From Oscillatoriales cyanobacterium (GTDB lineage: Bacteria > Cyanobacteriota > Cyanobacteriia > Cyanobacteriales > Microcoleaceae), in NCBI GenBank assembly GCA_004292955.1, contig RDXX01000046.1:1-64000 (forward strand): a DNA stretch of 64,000 nt, read 5' to 3'. Of the stretch, positions 55,370 to 64,000 are shown one piece after another (position 1 is the stretch's first letter; each line of letters begins with the position of its first letter). The notes beneath the pieces were generated by a model. The model did not search any database and was not told the DNA's origin. It saw only the letters and a list, made by a program, of their open reading frames with translations. The translations under genes were made by a program, and so were the position numbers.

Positions 55370-58300
55370 TTTCCCAAGTTTTTATTAATGTATCAAAGTG
55401 GTCAATAACTGTACTTGTATCTACAGGCATAAAACCAAGTGCTGTTTTGATTTCGGGTTTCAGCAAATCCCGCTGAGGGCGTGCAAATACGAATCTTTGG
55501 CTTGCAACTAACCGAACATCTTGAATGAAACAGACATCTTTAGCGCGATACAGCCTCGGTTCAGGTATAGCAGCGGCGGGATATTGGCTTAACTTTTGAG
55601 GATTTTGCTCAACAGGAAGCCAAGGTTTATCTGCGAGTGTTTCAGCCAGTGTTTTGTTGGTGTTTCCAATTGAGGTATATTTTAGTGCATCCCAATTATC
55701 AATGATATAGTTAAAAACCGCAATCGAAGCATCGGTTACTGCGCCTGCACCTGAACGATTCGCAGTTTGAATTAGATTGTCAACACAAACTACAATGTCA
55801 TCTGCACTCAAGGTTTTTCGCATTCCCAAATTCTCAAAGAATTCGAGCCACAGTGGATAATCCTGCGAGTAAAATTCCATATCTGGAATAGCTGCTAAAT
55901 TTCCGAGAATGTTGCGGATTACTTGACTTTCGGGATTGTAAATTAGTTCGACAGAGCGCAATCTGCGATCGCTACAGCGTACCAAACGCGCCTTTTTCAG
56001 CTCTTCTTTGAATGAAAAAGCATCCTCTCCTGCCTTTTCTAGTTCTTTATAAGCTTCAGTGAGATGCTCTCGAATCCACGCCAGCGCGATTAATTGTTCT
56101 TCCGGCGCTAATGAGGCATACTCAGGTAACAAACACTCGCGAATCAGTCTAGCACGATTGAGTACCGGAACTTGCAAAAATTGGAACAGTCGCAGCCATT
56201 CTTGGTTTTTTTCTGTCCGTAAAAGCCTCAACGTACCTGCAATTTCCGGCGGTTCGTATCCGCCGCCCGGAAGGTAGACATTTTCATCGTTGAGGGAAAC
56301 GATTTCGTGGGAAGTTGTGGGGTAAATTGGAAGTTGACGCAGCTTGTGGAGGCTATCTTGGTCGTAATTTGTTGGTTCTGAAGCTGCTAGGAAGTTGAGG
56401 AGAGATGTATAATGCTGTTGGTGGTAGGGTGGCAAACCTCGATCGCACCGCGAAGATACCGTGTCTAGGACATCTGGGCCTGTCAGAAAATAGACTAACA
56501 GATTTTTGTGTCTTTGGGCAAATTGGGCGATCGCACTTTCAAGTTTTGCCGGTGCTCGGACAAGCGTCACCCCAAAATACTGTACAGCCTCGATGATTTC
56601 CGCTGCAATATTATCACCGCACAACAAAGGAGTTCCCGCAGTTCCTCCTTTGTGGAGCTTACCATCATTTCCCGGAACCAGCGGAACCTTCTTTAATTCC
56701 TCGACTGTTTCTGACGACAGATATCTAGGCGAGATATTAGAAAAATAATTGTATACGAGAGTCAACCAGTCTGTATTTGGTGGATGTAGTGCATCAGCTT
56801 GCCAATCGCATTCTGACTGCGTTGAACTAATGACATGAATCAATTTTTTAGCTACTTCTGTAGCATTCATTTCTGACACACCAATCATGTTATGTCGAGG
56901 CACTACATTAGTTAAATCTCGGTGCAAAAACCATTCTAGATGATTGGCAAATATCTGCCTTGATGTATCCTCGGAAAAGTAAATAGTGCCTATCGGGTTG
57001 TAACCAAATACTTGTAAAGTATTATTCGCGAGAATAGCTAGCGGCAAACCGCGCAAATCTCGATGATTGTCGCTGATGCAATAGCGCAGCATATTCGCAA
57101 TCCACTGTCTATTTTGCAGGCTGGGTTTCGGTGCATCTTGCAACGGCACACCTAGCTGTTTGTTTTCAGTTAAGTGCTGGCGCAGATTAGCCGGAGTGAA
57201 TGTTTGTAATGGCAAACCTGCATCTTTAAAAGCTGCTAAAATTGAATCTGGTAATGGCGGTTCGGGAATGTCGATATTGTCGGCGCGCATTGCTGCTAAT
57301 AATTCGTCCCACCACTTTTTCGAGGGTAAATTTTTAACTGTCGGAGGTGTCACCCATTTTGTTTGTGACATCGCTACCCCGCTGAATTGACGTTCAGTTA
57401 CAGTGTGTTCTACAGCCGATCGCACAACTAATCTCTGATACAATAACTGTATGACACAGCGGTGCAGTTCTTCGAGAGCTTTGCTGACAGTAATTTTGCC
57501 AACAGGCCAAAACTTGTAAAATCCCTCTGGCTGATACCTGCCGATATCTTGCACTAAATCAACAATTAAATTAGCATAAGCGTGGGACAAAACGTGCTGT
57601 GCGAGTAGATGGTTCCAAATAGATCTCGGTCTATCTTTTCCAGTTTGTCCGCTGTCGCTGCTGAGGTTGTCGCGCGAACTATTTAAGTTGAAAAAACCAT
57701 TAATGTGAATAGGTAGCCCGGTTTCGAGGGGAAGCGGCAAAAAACAGTAAACTTTTCCGTTGACAGGTTGAGGATTTCCCTCGGTACTCACAGCATTAAT
57801 TCTTGCAGCAGCGCCCGCCCAAGGCAATACTTTTTCTTGGCTTTCGTACATTGCTTGTATGACTTTTGCCAACTCCCCGCCTTCGTCTGTCCGAATTAAA
57901 CTGACTGTTCTCCAAGTTGATTTGGTATTTCGATTCCGGCTAATTGTTTCTATGTCGTGGCGGTATGAAACTGATACTAAACCTGCTGGATTATGGTGGC
58001 ACAATTCCAGCAATTTGTCTGGTGTATCGGGAATTGCATCGAGGAGGAGTTGGCGTGCTTCTCGTACTTCTTGCTGGTTTTGGGTAACAATCGCGAGAAT
58101 TTCTTGCCTAGTTTCTTGACTGTTGGCGGGAATTTCGTAAACTCTAATTTCCTGAACAGATTTCAAAAATAGCAGTAACTCTTCACCTGAATTAATCAGT
58201 TCGTCTAGCAGTTCTTTGATGTTGGATTCGGTGAAAGCTTGTTTGCGAATTTCGCTATTTTTCGCGTGTTCTGCGGTTCTTAAAGGCAAGCGAAACAAAG

Positions 58301-58868
58301 TGCCTTGAAAATTTGTCTCTCCTAATGGCAATCCTCCCGCTGCGTAGACTTGCATAAAATCGGGATATTTTTCGTACCATTTAGTGTTTGCTAAATTCCA
58401 CTCGCGCCCGGGTTCTTGTCTGGAAGTGCCGGGGATAGCTGCGCCGTGGGGGTCAAAAAAAATAATGCGATCGCGCGAAACGAAGCTGGGATAATCTGTA
58501 ACGTGATATATGGCATTAAACCCGACGCCAAATCTACCCGTTTTCTGCAAGTCTCGCGCTTTTTCACTTTGTCCCAGGCTGCGGATGCTGTCAAAGTCTT
58601 TGTCTGTAAAAACGCGATCGTTGTAGACTAGCATCGCCGGCCCCATGAGCTGTATCATGCGATCGTCAGGCAATTGTTTAGGCTGATGCTGCCGCCAATC
58701 GAGAGTAATTTCTACCCGCGTTGCTTTAGCATCGTCAGCATTTTGGATCAACTCTTTGATAATGCCAACGCCTTCGGGATAATCTCGGATAATCCCTCTT
58801 AACCGGGCGATTAAGGGTTCGGATTGGTAGAAAGATTTGCCCTCAGTTTCGCTGTTGCTATAAGCCAT
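55359..58868 (-). CDS. Sacsin-like GHKL (Bergerat-fold) ATPase
   Basis: 1169 residues. The N-terminal HSP90/sacsin-type ATPase domain (about 1-270) shows the N-box KELIQNADDAKATRVEI, DDRMIQLMGPAMLVYNDRVFTDKD and the G-box GRFGVGFNAIYHVTDYPSFVS. This is followed by further sacsin-like blocks (FLPLPLETGLPIHINGFFNLNSSRDNL; SRPRSIWNHLL-type helices) to the C-terminus. Prokaryotic proteins of this kind are large and usually carry an extra domain at the end; here the polypeptide stops and a coupled gene continues. Roles in protein folding or in defence have been discussed for related families, but neither can be inferred from this sequence. Confidence 0.8.
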   Translation of the reverse strand: MAYSNSETEGKSFYQSEPLIARLRGIIRDYPEGVGIIKELIQNADDAKATRVEITLDWRQHQPKQLPDDRMIQLMGPAMLVYNDRVFTDKDFDSIRSLGQSEKARDLQKTGRFGVGFNAIYHVTDYPSFVSRDRIIFFDPHGAAIPGTSRQEPGREWNLANTKWYEKYPDFMQVYAAGGLPLGETNFQGTLFRLPLRTAEHAKNSEIRKQAFTESNIKELLDELINSGEELLLFLKSVQEIRVYEIPANSQETRQEILAIVTQNQQEVREARQLLLDAIPDTPDKLLELCHHNPAGLVSVSYRHDIETISRNRNTKSTWRTVSLIRTDEGGELAKVIQAMYESQEKVLPWAGAAARINAVSTEGNPQPVNGKVYCFLPLPLETGLPIHINGFFNLNSSRDNLSSDSGQTGKDRPRSIWNHLLAQHVLSHAYANLIVDLVQDIGRYQPEGFYKFWPVGKITVSKALEELHRCVIQLLYQRLVVRSAVEHTVTERQFSGVAMSQTKWVTPPTVKNLPSKKWWDELLAAMRADNIDIPEPPLPDSILAAFKDAGLPLQTFTPANLRQHLTENKQLGVPLQDAPKPSLQNRQWIANMLRYCISDNHRDLRGLPLAILANNTLQVFGYNPIGTIYFSEDTSRQIFANHLEWFLHRDLTNVVPRHNMIGVSEMNATEVAKKLIHVISSTQSECDWQADALHPPNTDWLTLVYNYFSNISPRYLSSETVEELKKVPLVPGNDGKLHKGGTAGTPLLCGDNIAAEIIEAVQYFGVTLVRAPAKLESAIAQFAQRHKNLLVYFLTGPDVLDTVSSRCDRGLPPYHQQHYTSLLNFLAASEPTNYDQDSLHKLRQLPIYPTTSHEIVSLNDENVYLPGGGYEPPEIAGTLRLLRTEKNQEWLRLFQFLQVPVLNRARLIRECLLPEYASLAPEEQLIALAWIREHLTEAYKELEKAGEDAFSFKEELKKARLVRCSDRRLRSVELIYNPESQVIRNILGNLAAIPDMEFYSQDYPLWLEFFENLGMRKTLSADDIVVCVDNLIQTANRSGAGAVTDASIAVFNYIIDNWDALKYTSIGNTNKTLAETLADKPWLPVEQNPQKLSQYPAAAIPEPRLYRAKDVCFIQDVRLVASQRFVFARPQRDLLKPEIKTALGFMPVDTSTVIDHFDTLIKTWENDS

Positions 58869-58972
58869 AGATGTTATGTTCGCTTTCTACCAAATACTAT
58901 ACAAGCAAAGCGTAAATACAAGCAGGATTCCCACTGAGTACCCTACCGAAAGCTATTCGTAATATTCCCATA
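58869..58972. other. Upstream region of the sacsin-like gene
   Basis: Short non-coding stretch between the ATPase start codon and the terminator at 58973-59000. It should hold the promoter of the two-gene unit, but no clear box was identified. Confidence 0.4.
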
Positions 58973-59000
58973 AAAAACCTCAGACCCGCAAGCCTGAGGA
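58973..59000 (-). terminator. Rho-independent terminator on the minus strand
   Basis: On the minus strand CCTCAG (59000-58995), a 10-base loop, CTGAGG (58984-58979), then TTTTTTA. It would end transcripts coming from the gltA side before the sacsin-like unit. Confidence 0.75.
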
Positions 59001-59153
59001 CCGGAGTTCCTGAAAATCGTCACTTCTTATTATTGTCGCCAACGAACAGCATAAAATACAAGAGGGGTGAAACCCAGCACGGCAGTTGTTGGCAGACTGA
59101 GATTTCTTCCTGACTCGCAACGTGGAAGCGGTTTTTGATTCAATACTTCATAT

Positions 59154-59271
59154 CATGTCCGATCGATCGACCGCAATAAGTAAGGTTCGTAGTGCGGACT
59201 TCAGTCCGCATAATGCTGCGGACTGAAGTCCGCACTACGAACTGTTTTTGCGATCGAGCCACCGGACATAA
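59154..59271. mobile_element. MITE-like palindromic element with ATGTCCG ends
   Basis: Ends CATGTCCG (59154-59161) and CGGACATA (59263-59270) flank a perfect inverted repeat with 26-base arms (59185-59210 GTTCGTAGTGCGGACTTC... and 59217-59242). A half copy lies at 6644-6703. It sits between gltA and the sacsin-like unit, in a 465-base gap without genes. Confidence 0.75.
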
Positions 59272-59333
59272 GATCGCGCATACATTCACCAGGACGATCG
59301 CCATTTATCGACATCGCACTTGATAATTATGCT

Positions 59334-60479
59334 TTAAGATGGGAGCCTGTCCTCGATCGCAATATAAGGCTCACCGTGAGTACCCGTATAGATTTGAGTC
59401 GGACGGTAAATGCGGTTTGTCTCTAGCTGTTCCTTCCAGTGGGCCAGCCAACCGGCAACTCGGGCGATCGCAAAAACTGGTGTAAACAAGTCCGTCGGAA
59501 TTCCCATTTTCCGGTAAACCAGACCAGAATAGAAATCTACATTAGCATAAATTCCTTTGTGAGCCAATTTCTCTTCAACGACTTCTTCCAACTTGACAGC
59601 AATGTCGTAATAATCATCGCGACCAAAGTTGTCAAATAACTGTTCCGCTAACCCTTGAAGAATAGTTGCTCTCGGATCTTTCACCTTATAAACTCGGTGT
59701 CCGAAGCCCATGATTTTGTCCTTATTTTCAACGCACTTCTCGACAAAAGGCCGCACGTTTGCTACAGAACCAATTTGCTCCAACATCTCAATCACTTCTT
59801 CATTCGCTCCCCCGTGCAGCGGCCCCGCCAAAGTGCCAACTGCTGAAGCAATCACCCCGTAAGGATCTGTTAGCGTCGAAGCTGTTACCATTGCCGAAAA
59901 TGTAGAGGCATTGATAGTATGTTCGGCGTGCAGAGTCAGACAAACGTCAAAAATATTAGCTAACAGCGGATCTGGTTCTCGCTCGTTTAGCATATAAAGA
60001 AAGTTAGCCGAGTAGTTCAAGTCATCCCTCGGCCGCACGGGGTCATTACCTCGCCGCATTTGCTGGAACGCTGCTACCATTGTGGGAATCTTAGCTAGCA
60101 GCCGCACTACAGCTTCTCGAATATATGCTGGGTTAGCCAGAGCTCGGCGCGAGTAAAATAAACCTAAAGCCGCTGCTGAAGCTTGCAGGGCATCCATGGG
60201 ATGTCCTCTTTCGGGAAAGCATTTCATCATGTCGCGGATGCGATATTTGATCCGGCGGTGATAGCGAATTTCATGCTCGAAAGCTTCTAGTTCTTCCTTT
60301 GTTGGAAGTACACCCCAGATTAATAAATATGACGTTTCGACAAAGGAACTTTTGAGTGCTAGTTCCTCGATGCTAATCCCGCGATATTCCAGCACCCCTT
60401 TTTGTCCATCTACGTAACTAATACTGGACAAGGTGGCGGGAACACCTTCTAAACCTGGTTTGAATTCGCCGACGACCAT
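59334..60479 (-). CDS. gltA: Citrate synthase
   Basis: 381 residues, the short (non-E. coli) bacterial/cyanobacterial form. It condenses acetyl-CoA with oxaloacetate to enter the incomplete or branched tricarboxylic acid pathway. Signatures: GLEGVPATLSSISYVDGQKGVLEYRGISIEEL, LHAEHTINASTFSAMVTAST (catalytic His), GTLAGPLHGGANEEV (second His) and FGHRVYKVKDPRA (catalytic His, with D in NVDFYSGLVYRKMG). All look intact. It is transcribed alone. Confidence 0.97.
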   Translation of the reverse strand: MVVGEFKPGLEGVPATLSSISYVDGQKGVLEYRGISIEELALKSSFVETSYLLIWGVLPTKEELEAFEHEIRYHRRIKYRIRDMMKCFPERGHPMDALQASAAALGLFYSRRALANPAYIREAVVRLLAKIPTMVAAFQQMRRGNDPVRPRDDLNYSANFLYMLNEREPDPLLANIFDVCLTLHAEHTINASTFSAMVTASTLTDPYGVIASAVGTLAGPLHGGANEEVIEMLEQIGSVANVRPFVEKCVENKDKIMGFGHRVYKVKDPRATILQGLAEQLFDNFGRDDYYDIAVKLEEVVEEKLAHKGIYANVDFYSGLVYRKMGIPTDLFTPVFAIARVAGWLAHWKEQLETNRIYRPTQIYTGTHGEPYIAIEDRLPS

Positions 60480-60703
60480 TGCGATACCGTGTTGTGTGAG
60501 TTGAATCTAATCAAATTACATTAGCAGAAAGCAAGATCGTGTCACCGTCTTGACCAATAATAATTCGATCGCGACTCAGGCACTCCGGCGCTCAGAAACG
60601 GGATTTTTCAACGAAGTTATCAATCGCGCCGCTAGATATTTTCGCCCCTCCCACCCGCTTTCTGCGCCCGAAAATCTGGGTTTAAGAGGGCGATTCGCCG
60701 TTT
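60480..60703. other. Upstream region of gltA
   Basis: The sixA gene stops at 60704 on the same strand, so this 220-base gap is both its 3' end and the gltA leader. Nothing more specific is seen. Confidence 0.4.
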
Positions 60704-61198
60704 CTAGCAGAGCAAAAACTTGGGCCCAGTCAGCCAGAACATTTGGCTGCGGCCGACTGGGGAACCTGTTTCGGGGAGAATTAAACCGATGATACCTGCT
60801 TTTTTGACAATCAGCGTGTCGTGCGATCGCCCCCAAAGCAAAGTTTCAGCCCAATTGCCCAAATCTGGTTGGTGCCCCACCAGGGCCAAGCTGCGGTTCC
60901 CTGTTTCCTGCCACTGCTTGTACCACCTCAGCCAGTCCCCGATGTCTCCTGAAGGTGCGAGGGGGAGGGATTCTTCTATTTTGGAACTCAGACCCGCTGA
61001 CAGCAGGATTTGGGCGGTTTGTGTGGCGCGTAGTAGGGGACTGGAAAGAATCAGATCGAACTGAATTTCGAGCTCGTACAGCCGCTGAGCGATTTTTCGG
61101 GTTTTACGATCGCCCTCTTTAGTTAGGGGCCGTTCCTCGTCTGTATCATATTCTTCGGGTTCCGCTGCGATGCCGTGACGGACTAGGTAGAGATGCAC
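60704..61198 (-). CDS. sixA: SixA-type phosphohistidine phosphatase
   Basis: 164 residues. HLYLVRHGIAAEP provides the RHG motif (H8 is the phosphate acceptor); ILSSPLLRATQTAQIL, then SLALVGHQPDLGNWAETLLWG, supply the other active-site Arg and His of the histidine-phosphatase superfamily. SixA removes phosphate from histidine on HPt or PTS proteins. Its upstream region has the perfect inverted repeat at 61352-61420. It precedes gltA in the same direction with no clear functional link. Confidence 0.92.
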   Translation of the reverse strand: MHLYLVRHGIAAEPEEYDTDEERPLTKEGDRKTRKIAQRLYELEIQFDLILSSPLLRATQTAQILLSAGLSSKIEESLPLAPSGDIGDWLRWYKQWQETGNRSLALVGHQPDLGNWAETLLWGRSHDTLIVKKAGIIGLILPETGSPVGRSQMFWLTGPKFLLC

Positions 61199-61351
61199 GC
61201 TTGGCTGTCCTTTTTGATAGTTGTGCGATGGCTACGCCCCGGCTTACGCCTACGTACTTCCTTTGAAATTGGGTGCGATCGCATTTTCGCCCCATTGTAC
61301 AACTGCCTTACAATCCTGCGCTGTCGTCAGGTTTACTTCAAAAGTACGTTA

Positions 61352-61420
61352 AAGGTACGTTGTTGCGCTTTAGCGCTCTATTCTAGACTAATAGAGCGCT
61401 AAAGCGCAACAACGTACCTT
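61352..61420. repeat. Perfect 31-base inverted repeat
   Basis: Arms 61352-61382 (AAGGTACGTTGTTGCGCTTT...) and 61390-61420 are exact reverse complements around the loop CTAGACT. It lies between sixA and the adhesin-like pseudogene. Confidence 0.95.
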
Positions 61421-61478
61421 AGATATCGGTTGAAAAACTCGGCTTATTCAGCCTGCGTGCCTAAATCCCGAGTGCAAT

Positions 61479-62526
61479 CTAAACCAGAAGGAAATCTGAT
61501 TGAGAAATCAAGTTATTTGCTCCAATTACCGTCGCCAAGACTTCCCCAGTGCTGGCAAATTTCAGGAAGGTAGTGTTAGCACTTTGGCTGATTTGTAACT
61601 GCGACAAATTCAAACCACCTGTGATGACAAATTTATCCGAACCAACCTCAAAATTAACAATCGTATCCGCGCCACTGCCGGGGTTTAACACAAAGCGATC
61701 GCTGCCAATACCTCCAATCAGAGTATCGTCACCCATATCGCCAATCAACCAATCATCACCCATACCACCGGTGAGTAAATCGTTATCTTTACCACCGATT
61801 AAAGTATCGTTACCTTCACCGCCAGCGAGCGTATCTTGTCCTTCATTACCGTTGATCCAATCATCGCCAGCACCGCCATCAATACAATCTTGCTGACCGA
61901 TCGCACCGACAGCAACAGAGATACCTTTGTTATCTCCAAAAATCGTATCGTTGCCATCATTGCCACAGAGCATATCATTACCATTATCACCGAACATCAA
62001 GTCATTGCCTGCATCACCGTGAATAATGTCATCATCCTTGCCACCGCGTAGGGTATCGTCGTCTTTGCCGCCACTAATAGTGTCATTCGCTTCATCTCCG
62101 TTGAGGAAGTCGTTGCCACCACCACCAAATAGCAAGTCGCGTCCTTGTGTATCTCGCACCAACGAATCTGTCGTACCGCCGTACAGGATATCGTTACCGC
62201 TATCGCCGATCAAAGTATCGGAACCAATTTCGCCCCAGATCAGGTCGTTGTCTTTGCCACCGTAAGCTTTGTCGTTACCTTTACCGCCATATACGGTATC
62301 GTTGCCATTGCCACCAGCGATTAAATCCGCACCTCGATCGCCAAATATTAAGTCTCCTTCGTTAGAAGTATCAGCCATCGGGTTGCCGTAATCGCCGACG
62401 ATGGTGTCTCCATCTTCGCCACCGTAGAGGGTGTCGGAACCGAGCTCGCCATATACCAAATCGCTGCCTTTTCCTCCGAAAGCTTTGTCGTTTCCCTCCC
62501 CTCCAACTAGGGTGTCGGTTCAGTAT
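61479..62526 (-). pseudogene. RTX (Ca-binding nonapeptide) repeat part of a broken adhesin-like gene
   Basis: The frame encodes about 330 residues of GGxGxDxUx nonapeptide repeats ([59 protein letters not shown]) and a C-terminal cap ending in LLV. Upstream of about 62526 the RTX frame runs into stops (TGA, TAA), so it has no start of its own beyond an internal ATG at 62459. These repeats bind calcium and fold after export by a type I system. It must be the 3' part of the gene whose middle and 5' parts are at 62640-64000. Confidence 0.8.
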
Positions 62527-62639
62527 TAAAGGTTGACACAAGCGACATAGTATGTATGTTGATGTAGACCTTGGCAGGGCTCTCGCATGAGGACAAAAAA
62601 ATGGTTGGCGATTGTACCGGCGCCCTAGAGGTGCTGGTA
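62527..62639 (-). other. Unexplained 110-base break between the cadherin-like and RTX parts
   Basis: Neither the upstream nor downstream frame gives protein-like sequence here. It contains stops in the RTX frame and a run ttgtcctcatgcg/tctacatcaacatac that looks unrelated to the gene. It may be a small insertion, a deletion scar or an assembly fault. Confidence 0.5.
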
Positions 62640-63706
62640 ATGCGATCGCACCGAGTGTCGCGGTTGCAGGGCTGGTAGCACCTTTGTCATCGGTAGCGCT
62701 GTAAGTAAAATTAGCGCCGTTGAATGTGCCTGTCGATTTGAAGAATAACTGACTAATTTGAGCCGGAGTCAGGGTTTGACCTGCTATGACTGCCACTCCA
62801 CCTGTTGCCGGATCTCCTAGAAATAAGACGCCTTGGGCTGCTGGCGGTAGCGTGTTGACGGTGTAAGATGCGATCGTCCCGTCAGCATCTGTAGCACCCA
62901 ATCCGGTTACAGGGACGGTGCTACCAGGATTGACTGTAGTGCTGGGGCTAGCTGTAACAGGAGGTTGGTTCGCAGCAACAGCAGTTAAGTCAGTCGCACT
63001 GTTGTTGTTGCTAACGATCTTATCGACGATACCTTCTGGCGGAGTTGCCGTAGCTGTGTTGCTAATCGTAGTGTCGATCGCGCTATTAGCAACAGTACCA
63101 GTAACAATATAGGTAGCAGTCGATCCAGCATCTAGATCCAGTTTCGTATTGATGTTGTTGCCCGAACCCGATCGATCCGCAGCAGTCGGGAAAGCACCTA
63201 CACCTGAAAGCGAAGCAGTCCAAGTGACTCCCGTCAAGCTAGCAGGAAGGTTATCGGTAAAGGATATACCTTTTATGTAGCAGGAACTGTTGTTTGTAAC
63301 AGTAACTGTATAACTCAGAAGAGTGCCTGGTGTTGCAGTAGTCTGCCCGTCAGTTTTTGTGACTGCTAAGTCAGCATCGGGAGTTGGTGTCGGTAGGGTT
63401 ATGCTGCCTCCGGTGTTGACACTGGTAATTAAGACGTTACCGTTGGCGATCGCATAAATAACGTTTGGCTGGCAGTCAACCGCTAGCGTGGACTGATAAT
63501 CCGCGATCGCATCTGCTTGAAAAGCTAAGGGAGATTCGATCGCTCCTGTTAATTTCTCTAAATTCCAGTTGCCGCCCAGTAGTGCGCTGCCCGTCAAATC
63601 TGTTGAAGCTGCAATATCAGCACCAGTTAAAGAACCTATTTTGTTTACGAAGTTTTCGCCTAATTCGCCAGCCGCCACATCGCAGCCGTAAATCAGAATA
63701 TCGGCA
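62640..63706 (-). pseudogene. Central part of the broken adhesin-like gene (conserved repeat, cadherin-like)
   Basis: In one frame it reads [36 protein letters not shown] (end of a DUF4347 domain), then a DUF11-like repeat ([31 protein letters not shown], about 70-190) and a cadherin/BIg-like part ([31 protein letters not shown] to [16 protein letters not shown]). It continues only up to about 62640 before losing sense. It is separated from its 5' part by a 4-base frameshift at 63709-63722. Confidence 0.8.
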
Positions 63707-64000
63707 TTAGTAGTAAGTAAGTGAGTTTCCCCACTGTTGCAACTGTTCGCTATAGGTATTTAGTGTCTCAGAGTTGAGTCTTGTTGCACCCAATTGCAAG
63801 TTTCCAGAACCCCCGTGAGAAACAATATGAACGCTTTTAATATCACTCCGGCTGGCTAAAATTTCGCTAATTTGTTCTACTCCATCCCGCGCTGAATCTA
63901 AGATAAATACTTCTGTTCCCGGTCTGGCTCCGCTGGCGAGACTCTGATAATTATCTACATTTCCATCTATAAATAGTAGTTCTTTTTTTGGTTTTACTTG
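63707..64000 (-). pseudogene. 5' part of the broken adhesin-like gene: DUF4347 domain, cut by window edge
   Basis: From the right edge the minus-strand frame reads KELLFIDGNVDNYQSLASGARPGTEVFILDSARDGVEQISEILASRSDIKSVHIVSHGGSGNLQLGATRLNS and then [15 protein letters not shown]. This is DUF4347. Expected continuation is [13 protein letters not shown], which is found in another frame four bases shifted, because the sequence holds one extra TTAC unit in CTTACTTAC (about 63711-63722). The start codon lies outside the window. Confidence 0.8.

Overview
The window is from a filamentous cyanobacterium, most likely of the Microcoleus/Oscillatoria type. psbH and psbN sit side by side on opposite strands. 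The palindrome GCGATCGC (HIP1) occurs throughout. There are heptanucleotide short tandem repeats, several Uma2-family genes, and an arginine dihydrolase/ornithine cyclodeaminase of the AgrE/ArgZ type. The genus is an inference; no rRNA or tRNA gene was seen that could settle it.

Layout. 0.3-8.2 kb is a co-directional signalling module: a PknG-like kinase with zinc ribbon and TPRs, a PP2C phosphatase, a VWA protein, an FHA phospho-reader and a four-helix membrane protein that recalls mycobacterial GlnX. 8.4-15.2 kb holds a coiled-coil protein, a SirB1-like protein, a DUF1400 exported protein, an SRPBCC protein, a mechanosensitive-channel-like membrane protein and a Uma2 protein. 15.4-20.1 kb (minus strand) is the RNA-repair operon hen1-mazE-mazF-pnkp. 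In it a MazEF toxin-antitoxin pair lies between the two subunits of the Pnkp/Hen1 RNA repair and methylation machine; this is the most striking arrangement in the window. A DUF697-type GTPase lies upstream. 21.8-25.0 kb is accessory: a CPBP protease gene with a duplicated 3' end flanking a small protein plus aspartic-protease pair, a DUF433 protein and a RelE-like toxin-antitoxin pair. A kinase fused to a formylglycine-generating-enzyme-like domain follows.

27.3-33.7 kb is mainly core: DUF3146, pth, tatA, psbH, psbN, aroC, a metallo-beta-lactamase-fold hydrolase and a Wzz-like coiled-coil membrane protein. 33.7-35.2 kb has no gene but carries IS200/IS605-type ends and direct repeats. 35.2-44.4 kb mixes metabolic and accessory genes: class II aldolase, two overlapping unknown genes, STAS, DedA, three Uma2 genes, two proteins sharing a Gly/Ser-rich 'GSVGG' segment, and a vMAP-type HTH/pentapeptide/nuclease-like protein. 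44.7-54.0 kb has argG, a glycosyltransferase, a large hybrid sensor kinase and agrE; the window therefore carries one step of arginine synthesis and the main route of its breakdown. 54.2-58.9 kb is a two-gene sacsin-like ATPase unit. gltA and sixA follow. The right end (61.5-64.0 kb) is a DUF4347/RTX adhesin-like gene that is broken at two places.

The intergenic regions are rich in palindromic repeats. At least four families recur within the window. One MITE-like element is present twice, and one of its copies is nested inside another palindromic repeat. All functional assignments come from reading motifs and domain order, without database searches.
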